Assembly (NCBI GenBank): GCA_018645405.1
Contig: JABGOQ010000115.1
Location: forward strand, 1 to 64,000
Direction: 5' to 3'
DNA: 64,000 nt
From: Anaerolineae bacterium
Lineage (GTDB): Bacteria; Chloroflexota; Anaerolineae; Anaerolineales; Villigracilaceae
Part shown: piece by piece, positions 15,682 through 25,527 of the stretch
How positions within the stretch are numbered: position 1 is the first letter of the stretch
Layout: each line of letters starts with the position of its first letter
Notes under the pieces: generated by a model
Databases searched by the model: none
What the model was told of the DNA's origin: nothing
What the model saw: the letters and a program-made list of their open reading frames with translations, nothing else
Program-made: the position numbers and the translations under genes

Positions 15682-17127
15682 TTACCTAAGAGACTGTTCC
15701 CCATTCACATACCGATTATGAAACTCAATCCATCTCGGTAAAACTTCTTCTAGTTGTTCTTTTGAAGGTAAAAAGGCGATCCGTAGGTGGTTTTTTAATC
15801 CAAACCCAGAGCCATTGACCGTGCATAAACCAGTTTCTTCAAGAAGAGCCATGCAGTAATCGAAATCGTCTGTGCCCTTGGGTAGTTTGTTCAGGCGGGG
15901 GAAGAGGTACATCGCACCAGTTTTTCCAAAAGATTCTAGGCCGTCCATTTTCTTAAAAGCCTCGCGTACCATCATCGCTTTTTCATACAGATTGGCGAGC
16001 ACTTTTTCTTTTTCGACAATAAATTTTTGACGCACTCTACTTTCTGAATTTGGAGGGCTGACCATCAAATAAGTCATGATCTGTCCTACAGAATTCGCGC
16101 ATAAGCTAACCGACGCTTGTTTTAAAAGCAGGTCAATAAAATTTAACTCAGTTCCTGCGACTAGAGGAGAATTTCGCACTTCAAGATAACCGCCACGATG
16201 GCCACATTCACCATAAAACCCTTTTGAGATGCTGTGCAGGCTAAAGAGAACTACATTTTTTTCATCTCCAAGAGCCTTGGCGAAAGAAGTAAATTCCCCA
16301 CCATAGAGATTTTCTTGGTATACCTCGTCGGCGATGATAGCGAGGTTATGCGTTTTTGCAAAAGAAATTACTTCGTAAACGCTCTCTTTATCCAAGATAG
16401 CACCGGTTGGGTTACCAGGGTTGATAACCACGATCGCTTTGACTTTTACGCCTTCTGCACTGGCTTGCGCGTAAGCTTCTTCGAGAATCTTCCTGTTCAG
16501 TGCCCAATCATTCTCTTCGTCGGGATAATAATTTGTTTGCGTACCGCCAAACATTTTAATCGATGCTGAATAGAGCGGGTATTGGGGAATGGGTATCATC
16601 ACCCCATCTGTTTTTTCTGCAATGAGCAAGTCGAGGATGCGTTTGGCTCCGTCGCTTGCGCCATCGGTCAGAAAAATTTCTTCGGGGTCAGCCAGCAAGC
16701 CGCTCTCATGCGTGAATCCATCCCGTCTGTTAATAAAATCAGCGACCGCTTCTCGTGCAAAAAGATACCCCTTGCTTTCGGTATATGCGCCCAATCCCTT
16801 CCCTGTCTTCTTTAAAATATCTTCGCTCAAATCGAGAATCTCATCTGCAATAAAATCTTCATCATGTAGGCTACTCATAGGTGATTCTTCAAAAAGTTCT
16901 TTTAATTCTCGCTCTCGTGCAATTTTCGATGGCTCTTCAAGCAGGCTGATCACCTGCCGATAATAGCTCATCGGTGGCTGCCCCAAGGCTTGCGGATTGC
17001 CGATATTGCAAAAAATAATATTTTTCCCCGCTTGTCTGAGTTTGGCTGCCCGCTGTGGGATGGGGCCTCGAACAGCATATTCCATTTCCAGAATATTTTG
17101 GTTAATTTGGATGGGAGATGACGACAT
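15682..17127 (-). CDS. Class I/II aminotransferase, alanine-aminotransferase-like
   Basis: A 481-residue PLP enzyme of fold type I. The PLP-binding lysine is K302 in SLHSISKGF. Other family motifs are DGASDGAKRIL (ring stacking and phosphate), VINPGNPTG and IADEVYQ. The long N-terminal segment (GPIPQRAAKLRQAG...NIGNPQALGQ) and overall length match eukaryote-type alanine transaminases more than the shorter aspartate type. Alanine:2-oxoglutarate transfer is therefore the best guess, and substrate choice is not proven. It follows the large kinase gene at a 69-base distance on the same strand. Confidence 0.88.
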   Translation of the reverse strand: MSSSPIQINQNILEMEYAVRGPIPQRAAKLRQAGKNIIFCNIGNPQALGQPPMSYYRQVISLLEEPSKIARERELKELFEESPMSSLHDEDFIADEILDLSEDILKKTGKGLGAYTESKGYLFAREAVADFINRRDGFTHESGLLADPEEIFLTDGASDGAKRILDLLIAEKTDGVMIPIPQYPLYSASIKMFGGTQTNYYPDEENDWALNRKILEEAYAQASAEGVKVKAIVVINPGNPTGAILDKESVYEVISFAKTHNLAIIADEVYQENLYGGEFTSFAKALGDEKNVVLFSLHSISKGFYGECGHRGGYLEVRNSPLVAGTELNFIDLLLKQASVSLCANSVGQIMTYLMVSPPNSESRVRQKFIVEKEKVLANLYEKAMMVREAFKKMDGLESFGKTGAMYLFPRLNKLPKGTDDFDYCMALLEETGLCTVNGSGFGLKNHLRIAFLPSKEQLEEVLPRWIEFHNRYVNGEQSLR

Positions 17128-17196
17128 AAAATTTCCTTTTATGGGGATGTTGGAAGCGCACGTGAATTTGGCTTGCTACCGTTTAAGGTGACCCTG

Positions 17197-20100
17197 TCAG
17201 ATTTTTGGAATTTCTTGCTGCATAATTGGCACTTGGAGATTGAAAACACTGCCTATGCCCTCTTTGCTTTCGACCCAAACACGACCGCCATGTTTCTCTG
17301 CAATTGACCGAACAATCGCAAGGCCAAGCCCCGTTCCTTGTTGGCTACGGGCTTCACGTGCTGAACTCCGGAAGAATTTTTCAAAAAGGTGTTCTTGATC
17401 TTCTTCGCTGATCCCGATGCCACTATCTCTGATTTCAAAGAAAATATCTTGAGCAGATGCATGAGCAGCGACATTGACTTTTTGCTTTTCGGGTGTGTAC
17501 TTGATTGCATTTTCGACTAAATTATAAATGGCTTGGTGGAGCAATTCTTGATCCGCTTCGATGAGGAGAGGAAGATTGTGATCAGTTTCTAACGAAAAAT
17601 CAATTTTCCTCTCATTAGCATGGAGTTGTAAAGCTCCCACAACGCGGTCAAGAATATCCAGGATGGGCACTTTTTCTACCTGTAAACCAACGCCCAACTC
17701 AATCCGTCCAAGATCAAGGAGGTTATTGACAAGGCTAGACATATTCTCTACGCTAGTAATGATTTTGCCCACATAGCTCTGTTGTTTGTCATTAAGATCG
17801 CCAGCCATTTCCATCATTGTTGCGTAGCCGCGCATTAGCGTCAGTGGAGAGCGAAGATCGTGGCTAACAGTTGAAACGAATTCTGATTTTAGGATATCTA
17901 GTTCTTTGAAGTGAGTCACATCACGCAGGATACAAACGCGTCCAATTGTTTGATCTTCAGCGATGATCGAAGAAGCCGTCGCGAGGAAAGTTTTTCCGTT
18001 ATCAAGCTCAATCTCCACAGGTTCTTTGTTAGGTGACGAAGCTTTAAGTAAATCGATAAGTTCTGATTGATTGAGAATGCCACCAATGGCGAGCAAATTG
18101 TTTTTCTCAACCTTCACGTCTAAAACCTTCCAGGCAGCGGGATTTGCTAGCAGGAGGCGATCTTGATGGTCTGTGACCAAGATCGGATCCGAGGTCGAAT
18201 CAAGAATGGATGCAAGTTGTAACCTGCCAACCTCAACACTTAAAAACAGATGTGCGTTCGCAGCAGCGAGAGCTGCCTGCCCACCCAAGGTGGTGATAAA
18301 ACGGGTATCGGCTTCAGTGAAAAGTTTGGGCTTATCGTAAGCTGCCCATAAAATTCCATAGAAACGATTTTCGGTACGTAGTGCCAGCACAAATAATGCG
18401 CCTGGGTTAGGGCGTATTTCGCTCAGTTGCAATCTGCCACTTGTGCGGGAAAGATTAGGAAGAACGAGTCTGTCTTGATTTTGAATGGCTTCGAAAATTT
18501 CTGCATCAAGATGAGCGTATTGTCCCTTTGCATCTTCGATCGCAAAACGCGTAGGCATCTCAACCATCGAGGCTGGGATGATCTCTGGAGATAGGACAAC
18601 CTGCACAGTATCTGCTCCTGAAGATTTGATTGCCTCAAGCACAGGCTGGAAAATATCCTTCATCTCAAGGCTAGAGGCAATATTTTGACTGACAACCAGA
18701 AGACGATTTAGTTCTTCAAGACGGTCTTTCAGGCTGATGCGCATCTGCTCAAAGGCGCGCCTTAATTGCCCAACTTCGTCTGTCCCTGATATTTCAAGGG
18801 GATGATTAAGTTCTCCTTGAGCGATACGACCAGCCTCGCTGGAAAGATTCTCTAAAGATTTGGCAATGATCCTTAGTCCAATGCGTAAAACTATCAATGC
18901 GACCAGAGTTAGGACAATAATCAATACTGAGAGTGGAGTGGCAATTTCAAGCGAAAGTTGTTGTACCTGGCTTGCTGGCACTGTGAGTACTACTGCCCAG
19001 GGACGGCCTAAAACCGGTTGAAAAAAAACTAATTCGCGGGTGCCAGTAGGGGATGTGCCATCGTAGAAACGCCCCTCATTACTATACTCTCCCTCGTACT
19101 GACTCATGATCAAGTTATTATCTGAATGATAGAGAATACGCCCAGTTTCGTTAATTAAAAATCCCTGACCTTCAATAGTATCCATACCATCAAGACTATT
19201 GAGCAGAGGACGTGTGATCGGGTTTGTATTTAAATTTGTACGCCCGATCAAGACACGGGTCGATTCAGAGATATTATCAGGGTCATTCTTAGGAATAGCA
19301 ATAAGGAATGTAACACGTGCAGAATCGCCAATATTAAGTGGCGGAATTGTGTAAATCTGAGATGGGATTCCACTGGACGCAAGAATTAAACCGCTCATTT
19401 CTTCTTGAGAAAGATGGCGGGAGGCTTCATTTGTTGGCGGATATTCTCCTAGAATATTTGCGGCATCATCTATGACAAATAGTTGATCAAAATAAGGTAC
19501 AAGTCGAATTTTTTCGCCCAGAACGAGGGCAAGTTCAGCGCTATCGTTTGAGAGGAGTGTGTCATCTTCAGCGAGTTGGACGCCTAGATTTTGACCCGTT
19601 TCCAAAAAGAAAGGCACGCTTTCTGCTGCAACCTGGGCTGTATTTTCAAGACGCTCAGAGAGCATTTGATGCGCAGCTTGGCCCGCGACGATCCAATCAC
19701 CGATCAGCAAGGAGAGCAAGAGCACTACGACGAAAGTGCCCATACCGATCAGGAAGCGTGTTTCAATTCTTCGTTCTGCTGGAGAGGGTATTAGGGCTTG
19801 ATTCCGTCTCCATACATCAGGAGAGATGGCAGCAAGAATTTGTGTGATAATGCCAGCTATCAGTAGTTCGCCTGTTATAGCGAGTGTTGCCGAACCTGTA
19901 TTATTGATCGCGAAATCGAGTTGAGCGGTTAGATTAGATTGTGACGCACTAAGAAAAACGCCAAGTAAAAAAAGTACACTGAAGAGAGGTACCAATGTCA
20001 GAGAGGCAATAATTGGCTGTCGCAAGGCTTTATAAGTGAAGGTACGATGACGTTGGTGTACCGATATGCTAAAAAGCATTGCCAAAAGGCCAAACTGTAT

Positions 20101-20505
20101 TATTGTGAATATTGTATGCGAATCAAAGGGGGCGCGTAAAAGACCGGCTATTGCCCCCAATATAAAAGCTGCAAGAGGTCCTAATATCCCACCAGCGATT
20201 ATCCAGGGCAAGGCTCCGAAGATCATCAAAGCGGTGCCGGGTGCTTCAATCGGTACGCCAGGCCAAGACATCATGGAGGGAGTCTTGATATAGATGCCAA
20301 TGAAGAGATTGCTAAAAAGTGTTAGGAGGAAGAGAGCGCCAAATTTTAACCAGGAAGATTTTTCCCAGCGAGGTTGGTCTTCTTTGCTGCTCAAGTAGAG
20401 CCAAATAGCAGCACCAAGCAGAACCACAAAGAGAACCCACCCAAAAAGATTGGGCCAATTAACGAAGGGAAGTGTAAAAAAAAGGACGCTGATAAATCTT
20501 GGCAT
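17197..20505 (-). CDS. Large membrane hybrid-sensor histidine kinase
   Basis: About 1100 residues; an ATG at 20505 is taken, though a TTG 12 bases earlier is possible. The N-terminus is a block of seven or eight membrane helices (about 1-230), resembling an integral-membrane sensing domain. Then come another helix (~255-275), an extracytoplasmic Cache-like domain (295-515), a helix (525-550), HAMP (550-600), GAF (615-755), PAS (765-870), HisKA with H882 in STVSHDLRSPL, and an ATPase domain (IRDSGIGIS, GTGLGLAIVRSI). No receiver is attached. No response regulator adjoins, so it probably signals to a distant one. It lies between an acyltransferase and an aminotransferase gene. Confidence 0.88.
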   Translation of the reverse strand: MPRFISVLFFTLPFVNWPNLFGWVLFVVLLGAAIWLYLSSKEDQPRWEKSSWLKFGALFLLTLFSNLFIGIYIKTPSMMSWPGVPIEAPGTALMIFGALPWIIAGGILGPLAAFILGAIAGLLRAPFDSHTIFTIIQFGLLAMLFSISVHQRHRTFTYKALRQPIIASLTLVPLFSVLFLLGVFLSASQSNLTAQLDFAINNTGSATLAITGELLIAGIITQILAAISPDVWRRNQALIPSPAERRIETRFLIGMGTFVVVLLLSLLIGDWIVAGQAAHQMLSERLENTAQVAAESVPFFLETGQNLGVQLAEDDTLLSNDSAELALVLGEKIRLVPYFDQLFVIDDAANILGEYPPTNEASRHLSQEEMSGLILASSGIPSQIYTIPPLNIGDSARVTFLIAIPKNDPDNISESTRVLIGRTNLNTNPITRPLLNSLDGMDTIEGQGFLINETGRILYHSDNNLIMSQYEGEYSNEGRFYDGTSPTGTRELVFFQPVLGRPWAVVLTVPASQVQQLSLEIATPLSVLIIVLTLVALIVLRIGLRIIAKSLENLSSEAGRIAQGELNHPLEISGTDEVGQLRRAFEQMRISLKDRLEELNRLLVVSQNIASSLEMKDIFQPVLEAIKSSGADTVQVVLSPEIIPASMVEMPTRFAIEDAKGQYAHLDAEIFEAIQNQDRLVLPNLSRTSGRLQLSEIRPNPGALFVLALRTENRFYGILWAAYDKPKLFTEADTRFITTLGGQAALAAANAHLFLSVEVGRLQLASILDSTSDPILVTDHQDRLLLANPAAWKVLDVKVEKNNLLAIGGILNQSELIDLLKASSPNKEPVEIELDNGKTFLATASSIIAEDQTIGRVCILRDVTHFKELDILKSEFVSTVSHDLRSPLTLMRGYATMMEMAGDLNDKQQSYVGKIITSVENMSSLVNNLLDLGRIELGVGLQVEKVPILDILDRVVGALQLHANERKIDFSLETDHNLPLLIEADQELLHQAIYNLVENAIKYTPEKQKVNVAAHASAQDIFFEIRDSGIGISEEDQEHLFEKFFRSSAREARSQQGTGLGLAIVRSIAEKHGGRVWVESKEGIGSVFNLQVPIMQQEIPKI

Positions 20506-20539
20506 GATGGAATCCAATTATAACTTTAAAAAAATCCTT

Positions 20540-21226
20540 TTATGGAAATTCGATCGCTGTATCGGCATAAACGCCGCGATATTTTTCAGGCAACAGTCCT
20601 GCGATATGAGACATGACGAGATCGGCGTTGCGTTGGCGGGATTCGCGTCGGGCTTTGCCTTTGCTGATAGTCGGTGGCAAGTTGATTTCATGTCCGATCC
20701 GTAGGGTGAGCGGGGGGCGTTCTCTTTTTTTTGCACGCGTCCAATAATCGACAGTTGTCCCAATAATCCCTACCGGTAAAACAGGTACTTGTGCCTTTTC
20801 AAAAATATAGGCTACGCCGGGCTTCGCACGCTTCATTGCCACTTCGCGTGAGCGTCCGCCCTCGGGGGCAATCAGGAGCGGATGCCCAGCTTTGAGCGCG
20901 GAGAAAATTTTATCGAGCAGGATGCGGTCGTAGTTGCCGCGATGGACGGGGATTACGCCGTACCATGTCAGGATTTCTTTTTGCCCAAGCCCCTGAAATG
21001 CGGTTTGCGCACCGATAACCTCGAGCGATTCAGGCCAAAATGATGTGATGAAGGGCGGGTCAAAATAGGAGACGTGGTTCATCGCCAAGATGTAGGGCTT
21101 ACCAAAGGGAATATTTTCTTTGCCTTCGATAGTGATCGGAGAAAAGGTGCGAAAAACGCCACGAATGCCAGCTTTGATAATTGGGCGCAAGATTTTCGCC
21201 CTCAATGGGATCTGATATTCGCTCAT
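20540..21226 (-). CDS. PlsC-like 1-acylglycerol-3-phosphate acyltransferase
   Basis: A 228-residue member of the glycerolipid acyltransferase family. The catalytic HX4D box is NHVSYFDP and the phosphate-binding block is APEGGRSR. It should add an acyl chain to lysophosphatidic acid or a similar acceptor during phospholipid synthesis. Its ATG overlaps the stop of cmk (ATGA), the same pairing of cmk and plsC seen in several bacterial lineages. Position +2 of the PEG box is G rather than the common T, a tolerated variation. Confidence 0.9.
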   Translation of the reverse strand: MSEYQIPLRAKILRPIIKAGIRGVFRTFSPITIEGKENIPFGKPYILAMNHVSYFDPPFITSFWPESLEVIGAQTAFQGLGQKEILTWYGVIPVHRGNYDRILLDKIFSALKAGHPLLIAPEGGRSREVAMKRAKPGVAYIFEKAQVPVLPVGIIGTTVDYWTRAKKRERPPLTLRIGHEINLPPTISKGKARRESRQRNADLVMSHIAGLLPEKYRGVYADTAIEFP

Positions 21227-21894
21227 TTACAGAGTGCCATGATTTGACCGAAAACCTGATCGATGTTGAGTTTGTCGGAATCAATGATGATGGCATCATC
21301 TGCTGGGCGGAGGGGGGCGACATCGCGCGTGGAATCAACGTGGTCACGTTGTTTGACTTTGTTGAGGATCTCATCGTAATCCGCTTCCTCGCCGCGCCCG
21401 ATGATTTCTTCGTAGCGACGTTTGGCACGTTCTTCTGCGGAGGCATCAAGATAAATTTTCAACTCTGCTTCAGGGAGGACGACTGTGCCAATATCGCGCC
21501 CAACCATGACGACTTTGCCGCGCAAGCCGATGCGACGTTGTTGCTTTGAAAGTGCAGCCCGCACGCCAGCATATGCCGCAACAACCGAAACATTTGCGTC
21601 CACTTCGGGGCGACGACATGCCCAGGTAATATCTTCTTTTTCGACGAGAACGTCACAAACACGCCCATCTTCTTGAGATGGAGGCTGCACGTCGATGGGT
21701 ATTTCGTTGGTTAATCTGGTGACTGCGGTTTCATCTAGAATATCGATCTCGCGTTGTAGTGCCATCCATGTAACGGCGCGGTACATTAAGCCTGTATCGA
21801 AGAAAAGATAGTCAAGGGCATCTGCCACGCGGTTACCGACAGTCGATTTGCCAGATGCGGCGGGGCCGTCAAGAGAGATTGTTGTTGGTTTCAT
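21223..21894 (-). CDS. cmk: Cytidylate kinase
   Basis: A 223-residue kinase that phosphorylates CMP and dCMP. The P-loop is DGPAASGKSTVG, followed by FDTGLMYRAVTW (CMP binding). Later motifs include GRDIGTVVLPEAELKIYLDAS and the lid YEEIIGRGEEADYDEIL. The length is normal. It overlaps the acyltransferase gene by four bases and probably forms an operon with it. Confidence 0.96.
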   Translation of the reverse strand: MKPTTISLDGPAASGKSTVGNRVADALDYLFFDTGLMYRAVTWMALQREIDILDETAVTRLTNEIPIDVQPPSQEDGRVCDVLVEKEDITWACRRPEVDANVSVVAAYAGVRAALSKQQRRIGLRGKVVMVGRDIGTVVLPEAELKIYLDASAEERAKRRYEEIIGRGEEADYDEILNKVKQRDHVDSTRDVAPLRPADDAIIIDSDKLNIDQVFGQIMALCK

Positions 21895-21976
21895 AGAGTT
21901 TATGGTTTAAAGTTGCAGGTTTAATGTTTGAGTGTTTGAAGGTGGGAAGTAGATGGCGTGTGGGGTATCCTGATTC

Positions 21977-23680
21977 CTAATCACTAATTTCTGCCTCCTG
22001 ATTCTGGCTATCAAAAAACAGATCATTTCGTGCCCAGAGGATTATGGGTTCGGATGTGATCGGGACTTCTCTTAAAACGAGCCATTTGGGCCAGCTGTTC
22101 ATTAGCACCCAATCGGGTTCTTGGCGCCAGACGAAATCTTGGCCTCGATAGGCAGAGGCTAAGCCAATATCGTCGGTTTGGGGCGTAATCACAAGTTCGG
22201 GGGAGGATGTGAAATCGAGGGAGGCAACTTCGTTCAGGGTGTAGTTGCGCAGCACCCAGTTTAGGGCGGGGGAGTTGATTCCGTTAACGGTAATTGCCAG
22301 GGTTTGTGCGTCTCCACGGGACCAAGTCGAAATCTCCTCGATTGTTTGAAGAAGCAAGCCAGCCTGGGGCACGCGCGGAGCCGAATCCCAGATCTCCACT
22401 CCTTTGGGGGTGCGTAATCCGCTTGATCCCCACGCCGCGCCGAGTGTATAAATCCCTAATCCCAGGGCAATTGCCCAAACGCCGCCGAGTGTGGCGACTT
22501 CGACCGACCAGCCAAAGGCTATCAGGGCGAGGCTCAAGATGAGCAGTGCAATTGAGCCAGCGAGCAAAAGTTGGTGTTGCGAGGTGATTTGCGTGTTGCC
22601 AGGCAAAATGCCTGCGCTGGCGAGATTGATCCACGAGAAAATGAGTAAAATGAGAGTCAATCCAAAAACGCCTAGTGTTTCGTTACGGTCAAAAGCGGGC
22701 GGGCGCAAATAGCGGTTGAGTTCTTTTGCGCTCAATATCCAGAGTGGCAGGGCAGCCCAAATTAGATCACTAACTTGGCGGGCAGGGTAAATGATGGTGA
22801 GGATGAGGGCGATCGTTGTCCACAAACCGAGCGCGATATTTTCTTTCTCTCGATTTGCGATTGCGCGCCAAATTGCGATGCCGCCCAAAAAGAGTGCCAA
22901 TGGGTAGTAGGTGAGCAACCCGCCGAAGATGCGCGAGATTGGTACGCCAGATGCGAAACGCCAGCCGCGCAAATAATCGGCGAGGGATGTGAGCCATGCG
23001 CTTAATCCGTTTGGGGATAAAAGGAGGCGTGTGCCCACGATGAGAATCGCCCCGCCTGCATAAAGCGCAGCAACTTTGAGATCTTCTTTGCGGGTGCGCC
23101 CTTGATTTGGACTTGCTTCCATTTCTTCAACATCTTCCGTCGGGAGCAAATTCTGTGCTAACGTCCACGTCAGCCCGATGCCAAGCAAACCCATCCACAC
23201 GGCGGGACCGCCGAGCAGTGCAACGCCCGCGAATAACCCGGCCCATTTCGGATTATCATTTTTCCACATTCCCCATGCAAAAGCCCCAAAAGTAACCGCG
23301 AGCATTGTCCCGCTTGCCTGACGCGAGACGGCTACTAACCCAGGAGCAATGGCGAACAAAAAGGCGGCGATAATGGCAATACGTTGACCTAGTTTTTCAC
23401 GAAGAAAATAAGGCAAAAAGACAATAAAACTCCCCGCAAAGGCAGGCACAAAACGCGCCAAGAAATTGCTTGCTTCAAGACCGTAAAAAGGAAGGCTGGT
23501 GAGCAGAATATACCCGGGTTGTGACCCGAGGAGTGGTTTGCTCCCCTGCGCAACGGATAGGGCTTGAAGTGCCCACGTTGCTTCATTGTCAGTTAATGGC
23601 AGCGCGCCGAGTCCGATAAATCGCAACGCGGCGGCGAGAAAGAAAGCGAAAAAGTAAAGGGAATCGTAACGTAATTTCAT
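21977..23680 (-). CDS. GT39/PMT-like polytopic membrane protein
   Basis: A 567-residue integral membrane protein with about a dozen helices. Near the N-terminus LPLTDNEATWALQAL sits where dolichyl/polyprenyl-phosphate mannosyltransferase-type (GT-C, family 39) enzymes have their acidic loop. A soluble C-terminal part (about 440-567) follows. It may transfer a sugar from a lipid carrier to an outer-face acceptor, but the substrate is unknown. It precedes cmk on the same strand with an 82-base gap. Confidence 0.72.
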   Translation of the reverse strand: MKLRYDSLYFFAFFLAAALRFIGLGALPLTDNEATWALQALSVAQGSKPLLGSQPGYILLTSLPFYGLEASNFLARFVPAFAGSFIVFLPYFLREKLGQRIAIIAAFLFAIAPGLVAVSRQASGTMLAVTFGAFAWGMWKNDNPKWAGLFAGVALLGGPAVWMGLLGIGLTWTLAQNLLPTEDVEEMEASPNQGRTRKEDLKVAALYAGGAILIVGTRLLLSPNGLSAWLTSLADYLRGWRFASGVPISRIFGGLLTYYPLALFLGGIAIWRAIANREKENIALGLWTTIALILTIIYPARQVSDLIWAALPLWILSAKELNRYLRPPAFDRNETLGVFGLTLILLIFSWINLASAGILPGNTQITSQHQLLLAGSIALLILSLALIAFGWSVEVATLGGVWAIALGLGIYTLGAAWGSSGLRTPKGVEIWDSAPRVPQAGLLLQTIEEISTWSRGDAQTLAITVNGINSPALNWVLRNYTLNEVASLDFTSSPELVITPQTDDIGLASAYRGQDFVWRQEPDWVLMNSWPKWLVLREVPITSEPIILWARNDLFFDSQNQEAEISD

Positions 23681-24013
23681 GAAGGCAATTTTAGCACAAA
23701 GAAGAGCTTTCTTAGGTTACAGATAAGAAAGAATTTCTAAAGTAAGTAGGTAACGCCGCATTCTAATCTGGAGAATATGATTGGGTCACGCTAGTTACCT
23801 GCGAGTTCTATAATCCCTTTACAGGCGATTATCTCTTCCGCAGGGCGGCAAGGGCTGTTCTTATCTCTGTAAAATAGAAAGCCCGAATCCCAAGCGTTTT
23901 TTGCGAGGGGCAGAGCGGTGCTGGTGAGTGTGAAATAGTGTTACATCAGTAATCATTTAGAAAAAAGCCATCGAGTTTATAAACTCGATGGCTTTTTATT
24001 TTGAACTTTTTTA
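23681..24013. other. Non-coding intergenic region
   Basis: About 330 bases with no supportable gene. Loose inverted repeats occur: ACAGATAAGAA near 23719 against TTCTTATCTCTGT near 23857, and AGGTAAC at 23748 against GTTACCT at 23794. They could be the decayed ends of a small element. A strong bidirectional terminator lies at 23961-23998. Confidence 0.5.
23961..23998. terminator. Bidirectional terminator after the Nudix gene
   Basis: A perfect 13-bp stem (GCCATCGAGTTTA / TAAACTCGATGGC) is flanked by A and T runs on both sides. It serves the minus-strand Nudix gene. Confidence 0.9.
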
Positions 24014-24436
24014 TTATTTCAAATTATTCTTTTTCTTCATCAACTCTCGAATTGCATTCCCCGTATAAGAATCAATTGGCAACGCCAAAGCCTCTTCAAG
24101 AGTGACCCAGACATAGGATTGGGCTTCCTCGTTGAGTGTCACTTCGCTCGAATCCGTTTTGCAGGCAAAGTCGAAGAAGATGAAGTGCATATTCTTCCAG
24201 AAAGATTTGTCTTGAATGAACTCCTGAAAGAAGATGAACTCCAGATCGTAAATATCCAGCCCGGTCTCTTCTTTGGCTTCTCGGATGAGGGCATCGGTCA
24301 TCTTTTCGCCGACTTCGATATGCCCGCCTGGTACGACGTATTTATCGTGAAATTTATGCGAGCGGACGAGGAGTAATTTGCCTTCGGGGTTAAATATCAA
24401 CGCACCGACGGTGGGATGGGGGAAAGTTTGGTTCAT
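24014..24436 (-). CDS. Nudix hydrolase
   Basis: A 140-residue Nudix-fold pyrophosphohydrolase. The Nudix box is intact: G-x5-E-x7-REAKEETGLDI, beginning at GGHIEVGEK. The N-terminus (PTVGALIFNPEGKLLLVRSHKF) is the usual first strand pair. The substrate cannot be told from this; nucleotide-like diphosphates are typical. TTTGGAG precedes the start. Confidence 0.92.
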   Translation of the reverse strand: MNQTFPHPTVGALIFNPEGKLLLVRSHKFHDKYVVPGGHIEVGEKMTDALIREAKEETGLDIYDLEFIFFQEFIQDKSFWKNMHFIFFDFACKTDSSEVTLNEEAQSYVWVTLEEALALPIDSYTGNAIRELMKKKNNLK

Positions 24437-24467
24437 AGGGGCTCCAAAGGTTATAAGGGTGATGATT

Positions 24468-24571
24468 TTAGTAGGGGCGACCCGTTTTGATAAAAAGAGA
24501 AAACTTGTTGGTGCCTATGTTTTGATAGAAACAACATCTTTCTGTACAGAGTAAAGGGTTGCCCTTACTGT
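24468..24571. repeat. Inverted-repeat element overlapping the EamA gene end
   Basis: AGTAGGGGCGACCC at about 24470-24483 and GGGTTGCCCTTACT at 24556-24569 are inverted copies (12 of 14 positions). The right arm supplies the stop codon of the transporter gene. Small palindromic elements with this GGGGCGACCC core are common in environmental genomes (from memory). Confidence 0.5.
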
Positions 24572-25443
24572 TTTCTTTTTCTCATCTGCACCAGCATCAC
24601 GCCGACGATCATGACTGCGATTCCGAGCATTTGTAGTGCTTCTAGCCGCTCGTCGAGGAGGAAGAAACCGAAGGTGGCTGTCCAGACAGGGGTCAGGTTT
24701 AAGGCAATATTCATTTGGAAGGCGGCCAGTGTTTGCAGCGCGTGGTTGTACAGGACGTAGCCAATCGCTGTATTCACAACTGCCAGAAAGAGTATCAAGC
24801 CCCAGGTTGAGAGCGGTGCAGATGGGATGCCCTCGAGCAGAATCGCGACGAGGAGCGTGATCCCGCCTCCCAACGCGAGCGGAACGGTCGTCAATCTGAG
24901 CGTACTGACTGAACCCGAGCGGGCGATTTTTCTGCCAAGAATGCCAAAGGTCGTGAATCCGATCACGCCAATCCCGAAGATGATTAAGCCGAGCGTCTCA
25001 CCCGCTTGCATCCCTTCGGCGAAAAACAGAGTCATCCCACCGAGCGTGACAATAATCCCGATAATCTGCACGATGCCGGGGATTTCCTTGAGCAAAAAGA
25101 TGCCAACAATCAGCGTGGTGATGGTGAGACTGCTCATCAAAAACGAGACAGTCGTGGCGGGTAGATATTTGAGCGACCAGAACATCATGCCATTGCCGAT
25201 GGCGTAGGCACTCAATCCTAGCAGAAGTAAAAGTCCCCACACTTTCCCTGTAATGGGCGTCGTTTCTTTTTCTCGCAACATAAAGGGGAAAAGTATTAGT
25301 GCGCCGATGAGATAGCGCAGCCCGCTAATCGTGAGCGGACCTAAATCTGCGATGATGATTTTAACTATGATGAAGGATGAAGACCAGATCAGGCTAACGA
25401 TGACGGCTTCAGCGATGGCGAGGGGATAGGAAGGTTTCTTCAT
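24565..25443 (-). CDS. EamA/DMT-superfamily transporter
   Basis: A 292-residue membrane protein with ten predicted helices in two EamA repeats of five. The first begins AEAVIVSLIWSSSFIIVKI. The second ends in LNLTPVWTATFGFFLLDERLEALQMLGIAVMIVGV, the classic EamA C-terminal motif. It is a likely exporter of metabolites or amino acids, substrate unknown. The last codons and stop lie in the arm of an inverted repeat. Confidence 0.9.
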   Translation of the reverse strand: MKKPSYPLAIAEAVIVSLIWSSSFIIVKIIIADLGPLTISGLRYLIGALILFPFMLREKETTPITGKVWGLLLLLGLSAYAIGNGMMFWSLKYLPATTVSFLMSSLTITTLIVGIFLLKEIPGIVQIIGIIVTLGGMTLFFAEGMQAGETLGLIIFGIGVIGFTTFGILGRKIARSGSVSTLRLTTVPLALGGGITLLVAILLEGIPSAPLSTWGLILFLAVVNTAIGYVLYNHALQTLAAFQMNIALNLTPVWTATFGFFLLDERLEALQMLGIAVMIVGVMLVQMRKRKQ

Positions 25444-25492
25444 TTTTTAAACCAAATACCGTGATGAGTGTATTCAAAAATAAGTTCAAAAA

Positions 25493-25521
25493 AAGCCCTC
25501 GTTTGAGGGCTTCTTTTTTAT
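25493..25521. terminator. Terminator after the S1-domain gene
   Basis: AAGCCCTC / GAGGGCTT with a GTTT loop, T-rich on both sides, lies at the 3' end of the minus-strand S1 gene. Confidence 0.88.
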
Positions 25522-25527
25522 GGGAAG

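Noticed and set aside
17150-17365. CACGTG-containing strings (GCGCACGTGAAT near 17157, CTTCACGTGCTG near 17353) as parS sites
   Set aside because: Neither forms the 14-16-bp palindrome TGTTTCACGTGAAACA. The second lies inside a kinase gene, and the match at 50389-50396 is only a half-site.
23681-24013. RNase P RNA, tmRNA or another structured RNA gene
   Set aside because: None of the conserved sequence blocks of these RNAs could be found; only loose inverted repeats and a terminator are present.
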